33,556 nt of DNA from an uncultured Ruminococcus sp. (GTDB lineage: Bacteria > Bacillota > Clostridia > Oscillospirales > CAG-272), in contig CADBTH010000005.1 of assembly GCA_902797495.1 (NCBI GenBank), forward strand, positions 1 to 33,556, in the 5' to 3' direction. The first letter of the stretch is position 1; each line of letters begins with the position of its first letter. Shown here piece by piece: positions 1 to 8,301 of the stretch. A program made the translations under genes and the position numbers. The notes under the pieces were generated by a model, which saw nothing but the letters and a program-made list of their open reading frames with translations, ran no database searches and was not told where the DNA came from.

Positions 1-60
1 GTCGTAGATACCGGCGGACGTGTTGACAAGTTCAACAAGCGTCTGCAGCGTGCAAAATAA
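1..60 (+). CDS. C-terminal end of an unidentified protein (partial)
   Basis: An open frame runs in from the left edge and stops with TAA at 58-60, giving 19 residues that end in the basic tail KFNKRLQRAK. A perfect hairpin terminator follows within 12 bases, which supports this being the true end of a gene. Too little is present to name the family. The frame could in principle be chance, but the terminator makes a real gene end more likely. Confidence 0.6.
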   Translation, partial: VVDTGGRVDKFNKRLQRAK

Positions 61-71
61 CTTGGTTTATT

Positions 72-103
72 CCGGATAAGAGCTTCGACTCTTATCCGGT
101 TTT
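72..103 (+). terminator. Rho-independent terminator before hflX
   Basis: A perfect 11-bp stem (72-82 pairing with 89-99, arm ccggataagag) closes a 6-base loop and is followed by TTTT at 100-103. It isolates the upstream gene from hflX. Only about 30 bases remain before the hflX start and I see no clear promoter in them, so hflX may depend on read-through or on a promoter overlapping the hairpin. Confidence 0.9.
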
Positions 104-132
104 CCATTTTAAGATTATGAAATGAGGTGCAA

Positions 133-1518
133 ATGGCAGAAGATTTTCTGAACGATGAATTAGAAGCCGTTTTATATACGGAAGAAAACGAAGTAACAAA
201 CGCGTCAAATACAATTGAAGCCGACGCGGAAAAGCGCGCGATTCTCGTTTCATCGTATTCATCTCCTGACGCGGTTGAAGCTATGATCAGCCTCGACGAG
301 CTGAAGCAGCTCCTTGAGACCGCGGACGGCACGGTCGCAGGTGTTCTCACTCAGACAAGAGATAAGCCTGACGGAAGGACTTTCATCGGTAAAGGAAAGA
401 TGGAAGAACTCTCCGATATGATAAAAGCAACGGGCGCTGAGCTTGTGATCTTTGACACAGAGCTCTCTCCAATGCAGATCAAGATAATAGAAGACGAGCT
501 TAAAGGAGAAGTTTCCGTCATTGACAGGAGTATGCTTATCCTCGATATTTTTGCCTCTCACGCTACCAGCGCCGAAGGCCGTCTCCAGGTAGAACTTGCT
601 CAGCTCAAATATACCGCTCCGAGGCTTATGGGTAAGGGCAAGCAGATGTCCAGGCTCGGAGGCGGAGTCGGTACAAGGGGTCCCGGCGAATCTAAGCTTG
701 AGATCGACAGAAGACGGTTAAAGACGAGGATAAGGAGCCTCGAAGAAGAGATCCGCCGCCTTGAATCCGTCAGACGAACTCAAAGACGTTCGAGGGAGCG
801 CGGAGGTATAGACTGCTGCGCGGTAGTAGGTTACACGAACGCCGGCAAATCAACGCTCCTGAATCTTCTTACTGATTCTGATATTCTTTCGGAGGACAAG
901 CTTTTCGCAACTCTTGATCCGACTACGAGACAGTATACTTTGCCATCCGGGCGACGCGTCCTTCTGACGGATACCGTCGGATTTATAAGACGTCTCCCGC
1001 ATCATCTGATATCTGCGTTCAAAAGCACGCTCGACGAAGCGGTCTTCGCAGACGTTCTGATAATCGTTTGCGACGCGTCGGACGAGAATCTTGCGTCTCA
1101 GATGAAGGTCACACGCGATACGCTGAACGAACTCGGGGCTACAGGTAAGCCCACGCTTATAGTATTCAACAAATGCGACGCCGTAGCCGACGAAAACGTT
1201 CTTATGACTCTTCGCGGTCTGTCGTCGGGAGCCGACGAGAAATGCGTTTTCATATCCGCACTTAAAGGCGAAGGAATTGAAGAACTGGCAAAGAGTCTTG
1301 AAGAACTTTTGTCCGGTGGAAAGAAAAGGATCAATATCACCGTTCCGCTCTCGGAGAGCGCTGTCGTTTCGACCGTTTACAGATGTTGTGAAGACGTAAA
1401 CGCCGAGTACGGCGACGAGTTCATAAAAATCAGTGCTATCGCAGATGAAAAAAGCGCGGGACAACTGAAAAAGTATATTGACGATTACGACCTTCTTTTC
1501 GGAAAAGAAGAGTTTTGA
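133..1518 (+). CDS. hflX: GTPase HflX
   Basis: HflX is a ribosome-binding GTPase of the OBG-HflX superfamily that splits or rescues stalled ribosomes. The 461-residue product has an acidic N-terminal stretch of about 35 residues, the HflX N-domain (including GKGKMEEL and the glycine-rich GGVGTRGPGESKLE segment), a basic coiled-coil linker, then the G domain: P-loop GYTNAGKST from residue 233, DTVGF (G3) from 280 and NKCD (G4) near 346. I chose ATG 133 over an in-frame GTG at 127 because GAGGTG at 124-129 is then the ribosome binding site rather than part of the coding sequence. The product is somewhat longer than typical HflX (about 420), owing to the N-terminal extension. The next gene starts 14 bases after the stop, so the two are probably co-transcribed. 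Confidence 0.95.
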   Translation: MAEDFLNDELEAVLYTEENEVTNASNTIEADAEKRAILVSSYSSPDAVEAMISLDELKQLLETADGTVAGVLTQTRDKPDGRTFIGKGKMEELSDMIKATGAELVIFDTELSPMQIKIIEDELKGEVSVIDRSMLILDIFASHATSAEGRLQVELAQLKYTAPRLMGKGKQMSRLGGGVGTRGPGESKLEIDRRRLKTRIRSLEEEIRRLESVRRTQRRSRERGGIDCCAVVGYTNAGKSTLLNLLTDSDILSEDKLFATLDPTTRQYTLPSGRRVLLTDTVGFIRRLPHHLISAFKSTLDEAVFADVLIIVCDASDENLASQMKVTRDTLNELGATGKPTLIVFNKCDAVADENVLMTLRGLSSGADEKCVFISALKGEGIEELAKSLEELLSGGKKRINITVPLSESAVVSTVYRCCEDVNAEYGDEFIKISAIADEKSAGQLKKYIDDYDLLFGKEEF

Positions 1519-1532
1519 CCGGAGAATACCCG

Positions 1533-2165
1533 ATGGATGAGAATAAAAAAAGGATTACAGTAAAAGGCGCTGCAAGAGCGGAGATCGAGGAGAAAAAATC
1601 CATCTTTATCGGCTCCGTGTCTCCCGTAACCGACGAGGCTGGAGCGAGGGCTTTTATTGAAAAGATCAAAAAGGAGTTCTACGACGCGAGGCACAACGTA
1701 TACGCTTACGTACTCGACGGCGGTATGATCTCCCGTTTCACCGATGACGGCGAGCCTAAGGGAAGCGCAGGAATCCCCGTTCTGAACGTACTGAAAATGT
1801 CCGGCGTCGACGGCGTCTGCGTAGTCGTGACGAGATACTTCGGCGGAATACTTCTCGGAACAGGCGGACTTGTCCGCGCATATTCTGCCGCCGCGAAGGC
1901 CGCGCTTGACGAAGCGGGGCTTTCCGTAATGGCGGAGTATACGCTGTGCGGTATTAAATGTTCTTACTCCGATTACCAAAAGATCGCGGCAAAGATAGCG
2001 TCAGTCGGCGCGATCGTTGAAGGGGCGGAGTTTAAGACGGACGTTTTGATCACGGTTTCATGCTTATCGTCTCATTTCCCATTGCTGAACGATCTTGTCG
2101 TTCAGATAACGAACGGGAAGTGCCAAGCATACGTGATCAGAACCGAAGAAAGACCTGAGCGGTGA
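1533..2165 (+). CDS. yigZ: YigZ/IMPACT (UPF0029) family protein
   Basis: The 210-residue length fits the bacterial YigZ family. The family signature is plain: DDGEPKGSAGIPVL followed by VVVTRYFGGILLGTGGLVRAY. The N-terminal half is the UPF0029/IMPACT fold, and the C-terminal part (about residues 140-200) fits the ferredoxin-like DUF1949 domain. The eukaryotic relative IMPACT regulates the eIF2-alpha kinase GCN2. The bacterial role is not established; nucleic-acid or ribosome association is often suggested. I chose ATG 1533 over an in-frame TTG at 1515 because GGAG at 1521-1524 sits 8 bases before it. It lies directly behind hflX, another ribosome-linked gene. Confidence 0.9.
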   Translation: MDENKKRITVKGAARAEIEEKKSIFIGSVSPVTDEAGARAFIEKIKKEFYDARHNVYAYVLDGGMISRFTDDGEPKGSAGIPVLNVLKMSGVDGVCVVVTRYFGGILLGTGGLVRAYSAAAKAALDEAGLSVMAEYTLCGIKCSYSDYQKIAAKIASVGAIVEGAEFKTDVLITVSCLSSHFPLLNDLVVQITNGKCQAYVIRTEERPER

Positions 2166-2277
2166 CTCTTAAATATTTTTCAGGTCAAATCAATATTGAA
2201 AAAAGTCATTTTTGTGATTTTTGCGTATTTTATTATTACGTAAAACACGAAATGGCTTTTTATTTTCCGGAGGGAAT

Positions 2278-3288
2278 ATGACTGTAAGCGAAATGTTCTG
2301 CGAGCGCGAAAAGAAGTTCTTGTCTCCTTACGCGTTCCTGACTTCAAATACGCGAGGGAGAGATTTCCCGTATGAGCCGTGTCCCAACAGAACTGAGTTC
2401 CAGCGGGACCGCGATAAGATCATACATTCTAAGGCTTTCAGAAGACTTATGCACAAGACGCAGGTCTTTTTGTTCCCCGTAGACGAGCATTACAGAACGA
2501 GAATGACTCATACTCTTGAGGTCGCTCAGATAGCTCGCATCATCTGCCGCGCGCTGAATCTGAACGAAGACCTCTGCGAAGCCGCAGCTCTCGGTCACGA
2601 TCTCGGACACACTCCGTTCGGTCACGCCGGTGAGCTCGTTATGCAGGAGTGCTTCGATCCCGAGTTCACCCATTATAAACAGAGTCTGAGAGTCGTCGAA
2701 AAGCTTGAGAACGACGGTAAAGGCCTGAACCTCACTTGGGAAGTCAGAGACGGGATCGTCAATCACTCGGGCGACAATATGGCGTCGACTCTTGAGGGTG
2801 TTATTCTGAAATTCGCCGACCGTATCGCTTACATAAACCATGACATCGACGACGCCTGCAGAGCGGGAATTATGGTTATAGAAGACATTCCGAAGGATAT
2901 TAGGAAGATCCTCGGAGACCGTCACGGTCAGAGGATCAATACCATGGTCTCGTCCGTAATTGAAGCCAGCACAGGAAAACCCGTGATATCTATGACGCCG
3001 GAGATAGGGGAAGCTACGAACAAGCTCAGAGATTTTCTGTTCGACGCGGTATACAGAAACCCCGTTGCAAAATCCGAAGAGTCAAAAGCTCGGGAAATGC
3101 TCGCCATTCTGTACAACCACTTTGTAAAGCATCCCGAAGAGATACCTCATCCGTATTCTATGTTTATTGAAACCGACTCGGTCGAAAGATGCGCGTGCGA
3201 CTATATATCGAGCCTTACCGACAGATCGGCCATCGATACTTATAAAAATCTGTTTATTCCTTCGGTTTGGAGAACTCCGCAGAACTGA
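2278..3288 (+). CDS. dgt: dGTP triphosphohydrolase-like HD-domain protein
   Basis: This 336-residue protein belongs to the Dgt/dGTPase-like HD superfamily, which removes triphosphate from dNTPs and so adjusts the nucleotide pool. The metal ligands are visible: H78 (THTLEVAQIAR), H107-D108 (GHDLGHTPFGHAGE) and D181 (FADRIAYINHD). The N-terminal family block GRDFPY...FQRDRDKIIHSKAFRRL is also intact. I chose ATG 2278 over an in-frame TTG at 2221 because GGAGGG lies just upstream. Placement directly before dnaG and rpoD is the usual clostridial arrangement and links nucleotide supply to priming. The last codons fall in an 18-bp palindrome. Substrate preference (dGTP only or several dNTPs) cannot be read from sequence. 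Confidence 0.92.
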   Translation: MTVSEMFCEREKKFLSPYAFLTSNTRGRDFPYEPCPNRTEFQRDRDKIIHSKAFRRLMHKTQVFLFPVDEHYRTRMTHTLEVAQIARIICRALNLNEDLCEAAALGHDLGHTPFGHAGELVMQECFDPEFTHYKQSLRVVEKLENDGKGLNLTWEVRDGIVNHSGDNMASTLEGVILKFADRIAYINHDIDDACRAGIMVIEDIPKDIRKILGDRHGQRINTMVSSVIEASTGKPVISMTPEIGEATNKLRDFLFDAVYRNPVAKSEESKAREMLAILYNHFVKHPEEIPHPYSMFIETDSVERCACDYISSLTDRSAIDTYKNLFIPSVWRTPQN

Positions 3289-3299
3289 CGCGTCAGTTC
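3282..3299. repeat. Perfect 18-bp palindrome over the dgt stop codon
   Basis: The sequence gaactgacgcgtcagttc is identical on both strands and includes the dgt TGA stop at 3286-3288. No T-run follows, so it is not a normal terminator. With no spacer it could only fold as RNA by leaving the central bases unpaired. It could be a protein binding site, a processing hairpin, or chance. Confidence 0.6.
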
Positions 3300-3327
3300 C
3301 GGTACGTTAGTTGTTTCATAATTAATT

Positions 3328-3347
3328 CGACCGTCAGAATACGGTCG
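3328..3347 (+). promoter_or_regulatory. Hairpin just upstream of the dnaG ribosome binding site
   Basis: cgaccgt (3328-3334) pairs perfectly with acggtcg (3341-3347) around a 6-base loop. The AAGGAG of dnaG begins a few bases later, with no T-run. Such a leader hairpin could affect mRNA processing or dnaG translation. In the E. coli rpsU-dnaG-rpoD operon, dnaG is also preceded by a regulatory RNA structure, but equivalence here is only inference. Confidence 0.45.
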
Positions 3348-3364
3348 GGAAAGGAGCGCGCGTA

Positions 3365-5137
3365 ATGGCGAGAATACCGCAGAATATAATAGAAGATATC
3401 AAGTACCGAAACCCGATAGAAGACGTCGTCACACAATATGTTACGCTTTCTAAAGCGGGATCGAACCTCAAAGGTCTTTGTCCTTTTCACAGTGAAAAAA
3501 CTCCCTCATTTACGGTTTATCCCGCATCTTCAAGTTTCTACTGTTACGGATGCGGAGCAGGCGGAGATACTGTAAGCTTTATAATGAAAGCAGAGAACCT
3601 CGACTATCCGTCAGCGGTCGAGTTTCTCGCGAAAAGGGCAGGAATAACTATTCCGCAGGCGAATGACGAGCCCTATTATAAAAAAGGCGTATCACGTTCG
3701 CGCGTACTCGAAATGAACGTATGTGCCGCGCGTTTCTTCCGCAATATGCTTTTCGACGAGCGCGTCGGCGCTCCCGCAAGAGCGTATCTTGCCAACAGAC
3801 GGCTTGAACTTCCGATAATCAAACGGTTTGGCATAGGATTTGCCCCCGATTCTTTCAATCTGTTGAGGGATCACTTGAAGCTTCACGGATTCACCGAGGA
3901 AGAGATGATTGAAGCGTCTCTGTGCAGAAAGAGCGAGAAGACGAACGGAGCTTACGACTTTTTCAGGAACAGAGTGATGTTCCCCCTGATAGATACCGCC
4001 GGGAACATCGTCGCCTTTGGAGGGCGGTCTCTTGAAGAGAAGCCGATGCAGAAGTATATGAACTCTACCGACACTCCGGCATTCAATAAGAGAAAAACGC
4101 TCTTTGCCATGAATTTTGCAAAGAACAACTGCTCTGACGGGCTGATCCTTGTTGAAGGCAACGTCGACGTTGTAACTATGCATCAGGCGGGATTTGAGAA
4201 TACCGTCGCGACCCTCGGCACTTCGATCACCGAAGATCACGCGAGAGCGATCAGAAAGTATACCGACAGAGTCATCATCGCTTATGACGGCGACGAGGCG
4301 GGTCAGCGAGCCACCGAGAAAGCGGTCGGCAAGCTCGACGAGGTCGGAGTCGAGTGCAGGGTAATTAAACTCGAAGGCGCGAAAGACCCTGACGAATACA
4401 TAGTAAAGTACGGAAAAGAAGCGTTCAGAGAGCTGATAGACAGAAGCGGAAGTAAATTCGATTTTCTTATCGGTAAAGTCAGTTCGAAGTACGACCTGAA
4501 CAACGAAGAAGATAAAGTCAAGGCGGCAAAAGAGCTTGCCGCGGCGTCGTCAGAACTTGCCTCGAGCGTTGAAAAAGATATTTTCAACGCAAAGGTGTGC
4601 GAGCGGCTCGGTATCAACAAGACGAGCTTCGAGTCGGACGTAGCGTCGCTCGTAAGACGGAAAAATGCAAGAGAAAAAAAGAAAAGGCGCGACGATCTTC
4701 TTCGGGATTCATCCGGCATATCCGATCGCGTGAACCGCGATTTTGCAAAGCATCCAAGAGCTGCAAAGCTTGAAGAAACAGTATTGGGGATCATGCTTTG
4801 CTGCCCCGAGTATATTGAAAAAGTACGGAAATCGGGATCGTTATCGGAAGACGATTTCGTTACCGAATTCGGAAAACGCCTCTTCGGCGCGATGATGGGA
4901 ACCGGAGAAGGCGAAACGTTTGATTTTACAAGATTGAACGAGTCGATGTCGCAGGACGAAGTGTCAAGAGCTCAAAAACTGTTCGTCGAGAGATCGCATC
5001 TTTCGAATTCAGACGCGGTCTTCAATGAGAACTGCACCGCTTTGAAAAACGAAGTCCGCAGGATAAATTCGAAAGAGTCACCGTCCGACAACGACGACAT
5101 TATCGAGAAGATCAGGCGCAGAAGAAATGAAGAATAA
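3365..5137 (+). CDS. dnaG: DNA primase DnaG
   Basis: DnaG makes RNA primers for lagging-strand and origin replication. The 590-residue product is full length. The N-terminal CHC2 zinc finger has C39, H42, C60 and C63, with the HSEKTPSF motif. The catalytic core follows, with a TOPRIM domain: VEGNVDV near residue 263 (most bacteria have VEGYMDV) and the metal-binding YDGDEAG with D308 and D310. The C-terminal part from about residue 430 is charged and fits the DnaB helicase-binding domain. ATG 3365 is preceded by AAGGAG. It is followed after 38 bases by the first sigma gene, the classic dnaG-rpoD coupling of replication and transcription. Confidence 0.97.
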   Translation: MARIPQNIIEDIKYRNPIEDVVTQYVTLSKAGSNLKGLCPFHSEKTPSFTVYPASSSFYCYGCGAGGDTVSFIMKAENLDYPSAVEFLAKRAGITIPQANDEPYYKKGVSRSRVLEMNVCAARFFRNMLFDERVGAPARAYLANRRLELPIIKRFGIGFAPDSFNLLRDHLKLHGFTEEEMIEASLCRKSEKTNGAYDFFRNRVMFPLIDTAGNIVAFGGRSLEEKPMQKYMNSTDTPAFNKRKTLFAMNFAKNNCSDGLILVEGNVDVVTMHQAGFENTVATLGTSITEDHARAIRKYTDRVIIAYDGDEAGQRATEKAVGKLDEVGVECRVIKLEGAKDPDEYIVKYGKEAFRELIDRSGSKFDFLIGKVSSKYDLNNEEDKVKAAKELAAASSELASSVEKDIFNAKVCERLGINKTSFESDVASLVRRKNAREKKKRRDDLLRDSSGISDRVNRDFAKHPRAAKLEETVLGIMLCCPEYIEKVRKSGSLSEDDFVTEFGKRLFGAMMGTGEGETFDFTRLNESMSQDEVSRAQKLFVERSHLSNSDAVFNENCTALKNEVRRINSKESPSDNDDIIEKIRRRRNEE

Positions 5138-5175
5138 TTTTTAGTTTAATACACGCACGTGTGAAAGGAATCGAC

Positions 5176-7032
5176 ATGGCATCTAAGAAAACCGAAAAAG
5201 AACAGGTAACAGAAAAAGAGCAGAAGTCCGTTTCCAAGAAGAAAGCCGCAGCTGCAAAACCCTCTGAAAAGCCTGCAAAGGCGTCAACCGCGAAAAAGAA
5301 AAAAGAAGCGGAAAAGACGGAGCTTCCCGCAAAGAAAACGGTTAAGAAAAAAGCAGCGCCGGAGAAAGCGACCAAAGCAGCTGAAGCTTCTGAAATAACC
5401 GAAAAGAAGACGACTCCGGCAAAAGCCGAAAAGAAGACCGTTCCCGCGAAACCCGCTAAGAAGACTGAGCCGGCTAAAACCGAAAAAAAGACCGCTGACA
5501 CAAAAAAGACCGCGGCAAAAGATAAGGGAGAAGCTAAGGCAAAGGAAGCGGCGTCTTCCGCTAAGAGCAAAAAGTCGAAGACCGAAAATGGCGACGTAAA
5601 AGAAGCTGAGGTCGAAAAGGTCGAAAAAAAGACAAAAAAAGCTCCAGCAAAAAAAACTGTTGCGCCAAAGAAAACTGTTGAGAAAAAGGCTCCGGCAAAA
5701 GCGACAAAGGCTAATAAGGCTGAAAAAACAGCCGACGTAAAACCGGAAAAGGCCGCCGATGAAGCAAAGCCCGCTAAAACCGACAAAAAGTCCACTGAAA
5801 AGCCGAAGACAAAGATAAAAGAAAAAGCGGCAGAACCTAAAGATGCAGTTGAGGCGAAGGAAGAGATCGCGGCAGTTCCCGAGCAGATATCTGAAGCGAG
5901 CGAGGAGCCGTCTGAAATCACTGCAAAAGGCTCAAAATCCAAGAAGGCCGCGCCGAATGCCGCTAAAAATCCCGAACTTGAAGAACTTATAGCTCGCGGC
6001 AAGGAACAGGGGTATATTACTTACGACGATATCCGCATAACGTACAAGGCTCCCGATATGTCCGTTGATAATCTCATTAAAGTCAGCGTATGGCTCGAAG
6101 AAGAGGGGATCGACGTAATTGACTATATCACTCCCGACGAGATAGACGAGATCGAGTCTGACGACCAGGAAGAGGGAGTCGACGACATCGACAGAATACT
6201 TACAACCGAGGACGTTTCGACCGAGGACCCTGTAAGGATCTATCTGAAGGAAATAGGCAAGATACCGCTTATCGACGGCGACAGTGAAGTTGAGCTCGCA
6301 AAGAGGATCGTTGAAGGAGACGAAGAAGCGAAAAACAAACTCGTCGAAGCAAACCTCAGGCTTGCGGTCAATATCGCAAAGCGTTACATAGGAAAAGGAC
6401 TTCCTTTCCTCGATCTTATCCAGGAAGGAAACATAGGCCTTCTGAAAGCGGTCGAAAAATTTGACCACACGATGGGATACAAGTTTTCGACGTATGCTAC
6501 CTGCTGGATAAAGCAGTCTATCAACAGAGCAATCGCAGACCAGGGAAGAACCATCAGGATCCCCGTTCATATGGTCGAAACTTATAACAAAGTGACGAGA
6601 TGTTCAAGGCAGATGCTTCAGGAACTCGGACGCGAGCCTACGACGGAAGAACTCGCGGAGAGACTCGGAATGGAGCCTTGGAGAGTCGTCAACATACAGA
6701 GAGTCACTCAGACTCCGATCTCTCTCGAATCTCCTATCGGAGAAGAAGAGGACAGCCACCTCGGAGATTTCATTCCCGATTCCGAAACTCCGTCTCCGGA
6801 AGACGAAGCTTATAAGTCCCTTCTTAAAGAAGAGCTGAGCAACGCGCTTCATGCACTCAGCCCCAGAGAAGAGCACGTTCTGAAGCTCCGCTACGGACTT
6901 CTCGACGGAAAGACTTACACGCTTGAAGAGATCGGTCAGCAGCTCAAGATCACGCGTGAAAGGATCCGTCAGATCGAAAAGAAAGCTCTCAGAAAACTAT
7001 TCGTAAAATATTCAAAACTCAGGAACATGTGA
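5176..7032 (+). CDS. Primary-type sigma-70 factor with long Lys/Ala-rich N-terminal extension (first of two)
   Basis: The 618-residue product has two parts. Residues 1 to about 264 are low-complexity, dominated by K, A, E, P and T with repeated KKT/EKKT/PAKA units. From NPELEEL at 265 it is a full sigma-70: a region 1.1-like segment, region 1.2 (RIYLKEIGKIPL), region 2 (LRLAVNIAKRYIGKG, FLDLIQEGNIGL), region 3 and region 4.2 (TRERIRQIE). The -10 recognition helix differs from E. coli RpoD: C443 replaces W433 of the WW pair, and N450 replaces T440, while W444 and Q447 are kept. The -35 helix motif is unchanged. The C-terminus (FVKYSKLRNM) lacks the usual HPSRS ending. I chose ATG 5176 over GTG 5161 because AAAGGA lies 6 bases upstream. 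It is best read as an RpoD paralogue with possibly shifted -10 preference. Confidence 0.93.
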   Translation: MASKKTEKEQVTEKEQKSVSKKKAAAAKPSEKPAKASTAKKKKEAEKTELPAKKTVKKKAAPEKATKAAEASEITEKKTTPAKAEKKTVPAKPAKKTEPAKTEKKTADTKKTAAKDKGEAKAKEAASSAKSKKSKTENGDVKEAEVEKVEKKTKKAPAKKTVAPKKTVEKKAPAKATKANKAEKTADVKPEKAADEAKPAKTDKKSTEKPKTKIKEKAAEPKDAVEAKEEIAAVPEQISEASEEPSEITAKGSKSKKAAPNAAKNPELEELIARGKEQGYITYDDIRITYKAPDMSVDNLIKVSVWLEEEGIDVIDYITPDEIDEIESDDQEEGVDDIDRILTTEDVSTEDPVRIYLKEIGKIPLIDGDSEVELAKRIVEGDEEAKNKLVEANLRLAVNIAKRYIGKGLPFLDLIQEGNIGLLKAVEKFDHTMGYKFSTYATCWIKQSINRAIADQGRTIRIPVHMVETYNKVTRCSRQMLQELGREPTTEELAERLGMEPWRVVNIQRVTQTPISLESPIGEEEDSHLGDFIPDSETPSPEDEAYKSLLKEELSNALHALSPREEHVLKLRYGLLDGKTYTLEEIGQQLKITRERIRQIEKKALRKLFVKYSKLRNM

Positions 7033-7081
7033 TGCGTGATTGCCCTGCATGAGCGCAGACGTCCGAAAGGATTTCTTATCA

Positions 7082-8173
7082 ATGGAAGAAGAAAAACTCG
7101 AACTATTGAAAAAGCTTGAAGAAAAAGGCGCTCAGAAGGGATCGCTCTCGGGTCAGGAGATCGCGAACGCGCTCGAGAGCGTCGACGTCGACCTCGATCA
7201 GATCGAGAAGTTTTACGAGGATCTGGAAGAACGCGGCATCACCGTCATCAACGGTGACGACGACGAAGTGCGCAGCTTTGAAGAGGACGCCGTTAAACTG
7301 ACGACAGCGGAAGTAATGGAAGACGCGCTGAAAAAAGAGGGGTTTTCCATCGACGACCCCGTAAGGATGTACCTCAAGGAGATAGGTAAAATTCCTCTGC
7401 TTACTCCCGAAGAGGAGACGTATTATGCGGAAAAGATGTCGGAGGGCGACGAGGACGCGAAAAACAGAATAGTTGAAGCTAATCTTCGTCTTGTGGTAAG
7501 TATTGCGAAGCGGTATTCGGGAAGGGGAATGTTTTTCCTTGATCTGATACAGGAAGGCAATATGGGACTTATCAAAGCGGTTGAGAAGTACGACTATTCA
7601 AAGGGATACAAGATCTCAACTTACGCTACGTGGTGGATCAAGCAAGCCATAACCAGAGCTATCGCCGATCAAGCGAGAACGATACGCATTCCCGTTCACA
7701 TGGTTGAGACGATCCACAGATATTCAAAGATATCGAGACAGCTTCTTCAGGAAAAAGGCAGGGAAGCGACGCCGGAAGAGATAGCCGAGATCGCTCACAC
7801 GACCCCGGAGAGAGTACGCGAGATTATGAAGATCGCGCAGGAGCCGGTCTCCCTTGAGACGCCTGTAGGCGAAGAGGAGGACAGTCACCTCGGCGACTTC
7901 ATCCCCGACGAAGAGACTCCTGCGCCCGCAGACGCCGCGTCGTACGCGCTGCTGAGAGAACAGCTATCTGAGGTGCTTCACACGCTCTCTCCGAGAGAGG
8001 AACACGTTCTTGAACTGCGGTACGGACTTCTCGACGGTCACCCGAGAACTCTCGAGGAGGTCGGAAAAGAGTTCGATATCACAAGAGAGCGTATAAGACA
8101 GATTGAAGCGAAGGCTCTCAGAAAGCTCAGACATCCGAGCAGATCAAAAAAACTGAAGGACTTCCTCGATTGA
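7082..8173 (+). CDS. rpoD: Primary sigma factor RpoD/SigA (second of two)
   Basis: At 363 residues this matches typical clostridial RpoD/SigA. Region 1.1 occupies about residues 1-70, region 1.2 carries DPVRMYLKEIGKIPLL, region 2 carries LDLIQEGNMGLIKAVEKYD and the -10 helix with W184-W185, Q188 and T191 all conserved. Region 4.2 has TRERIRQIEAKALRKL and ends HPSRSKKLKDFLD as in orthodox RpoD. ATG 7082 fits the usual family start and has GAAAGGA 10 bases upstream; in-frame ATG 7049 and TTG 7040 would add unsupported residues. It begins 49 bases after the first sigma gene. I infer that this copy is the housekeeping factor because every promoter-reading residue I can check is canonical. Confidence 0.96.
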   Translation: MEEEKLELLKKLEEKGAQKGSLSGQEIANALESVDVDLDQIEKFYEDLEERGITVINGDDDEVRSFEEDAVKLTTAEVMEDALKKEGFSIDDPVRMYLKEIGKIPLLTPEEETYYAEKMSEGDEDAKNRIVEANLRLVVSIAKRYSGRGMFFLDLIQEGNMGLIKAVEKYDYSKGYKISTYATWWIKQAITRAIADQARTIRIPVHMVETIHRYSKISRQLLQEKGREATPEEIAEIAHTTPERVREIMKIAQEPVSLETPVGEEEDSHLGDFIPDEETPAPADAASYALLREQLSEVLHTLSPREEHVLELRYGLLDGHPRTLEEVGKEFDITRERIRQIEAKALRKLRHPSRSKKLKDFLD

Positions 8174-8223
8174 CATTATCCCCCTTTTTTCGATTAAGTT
8201 CAATTATATTTTAATATTTATAC

Positions 8224-8252
8224 TTGACAAGGACATTTGAATCTTTTATACT
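8224..8252 (+). promoter_or_regulatory. Sigma-70 promoter of the lipoprotein gene
   Basis: TTGACA (8224-8229), 17 bases, TATACT (8247-8252): a consensus -35 with a near-consensus -10 at optimal spacing. It gives a leader of about 40 bases before the ATG at 8302, which includes AAGGAGG. I see no hairpin terminator between the sigma gene and this promoter, so read-through is also possible. Confidence 0.85.
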
Positions 8253-8301
8253 TAAAATGTATGTCATGTGATTGTTTTTCATTCCCCAAGGAGGATCAGC
8301 A

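Noticed and set aside
850..1464. Minus-strand open frame of 204 codons inside hflX
   Set aside because: Opposite to the conserved G domain of HflX, with no motif or start signal.
2152..2186. Inverted repeat gacctga/tcaggtc around the yigZ stop, possible terminator
   Set aside because: The stem is 7 bp with a loop of about 20 bases and no T-run after it; too weak to call.
5580..5800. Tandem DNA repeat or microsatellite in the sigma head
   Set aside because: The repeats are at protein level (Lys/Ala/Pro units) with varied codons and no constant DNA period.
5112..6002. Long minus-strand open frame of 296 codons rich in Ser, Ala and Phe
   Set aside because: It is the exact antisense of the Lys/Ala/Glu-rich head of the first sigma gene; the composition follows from that bias and there is no ribosome binding site or family motif.
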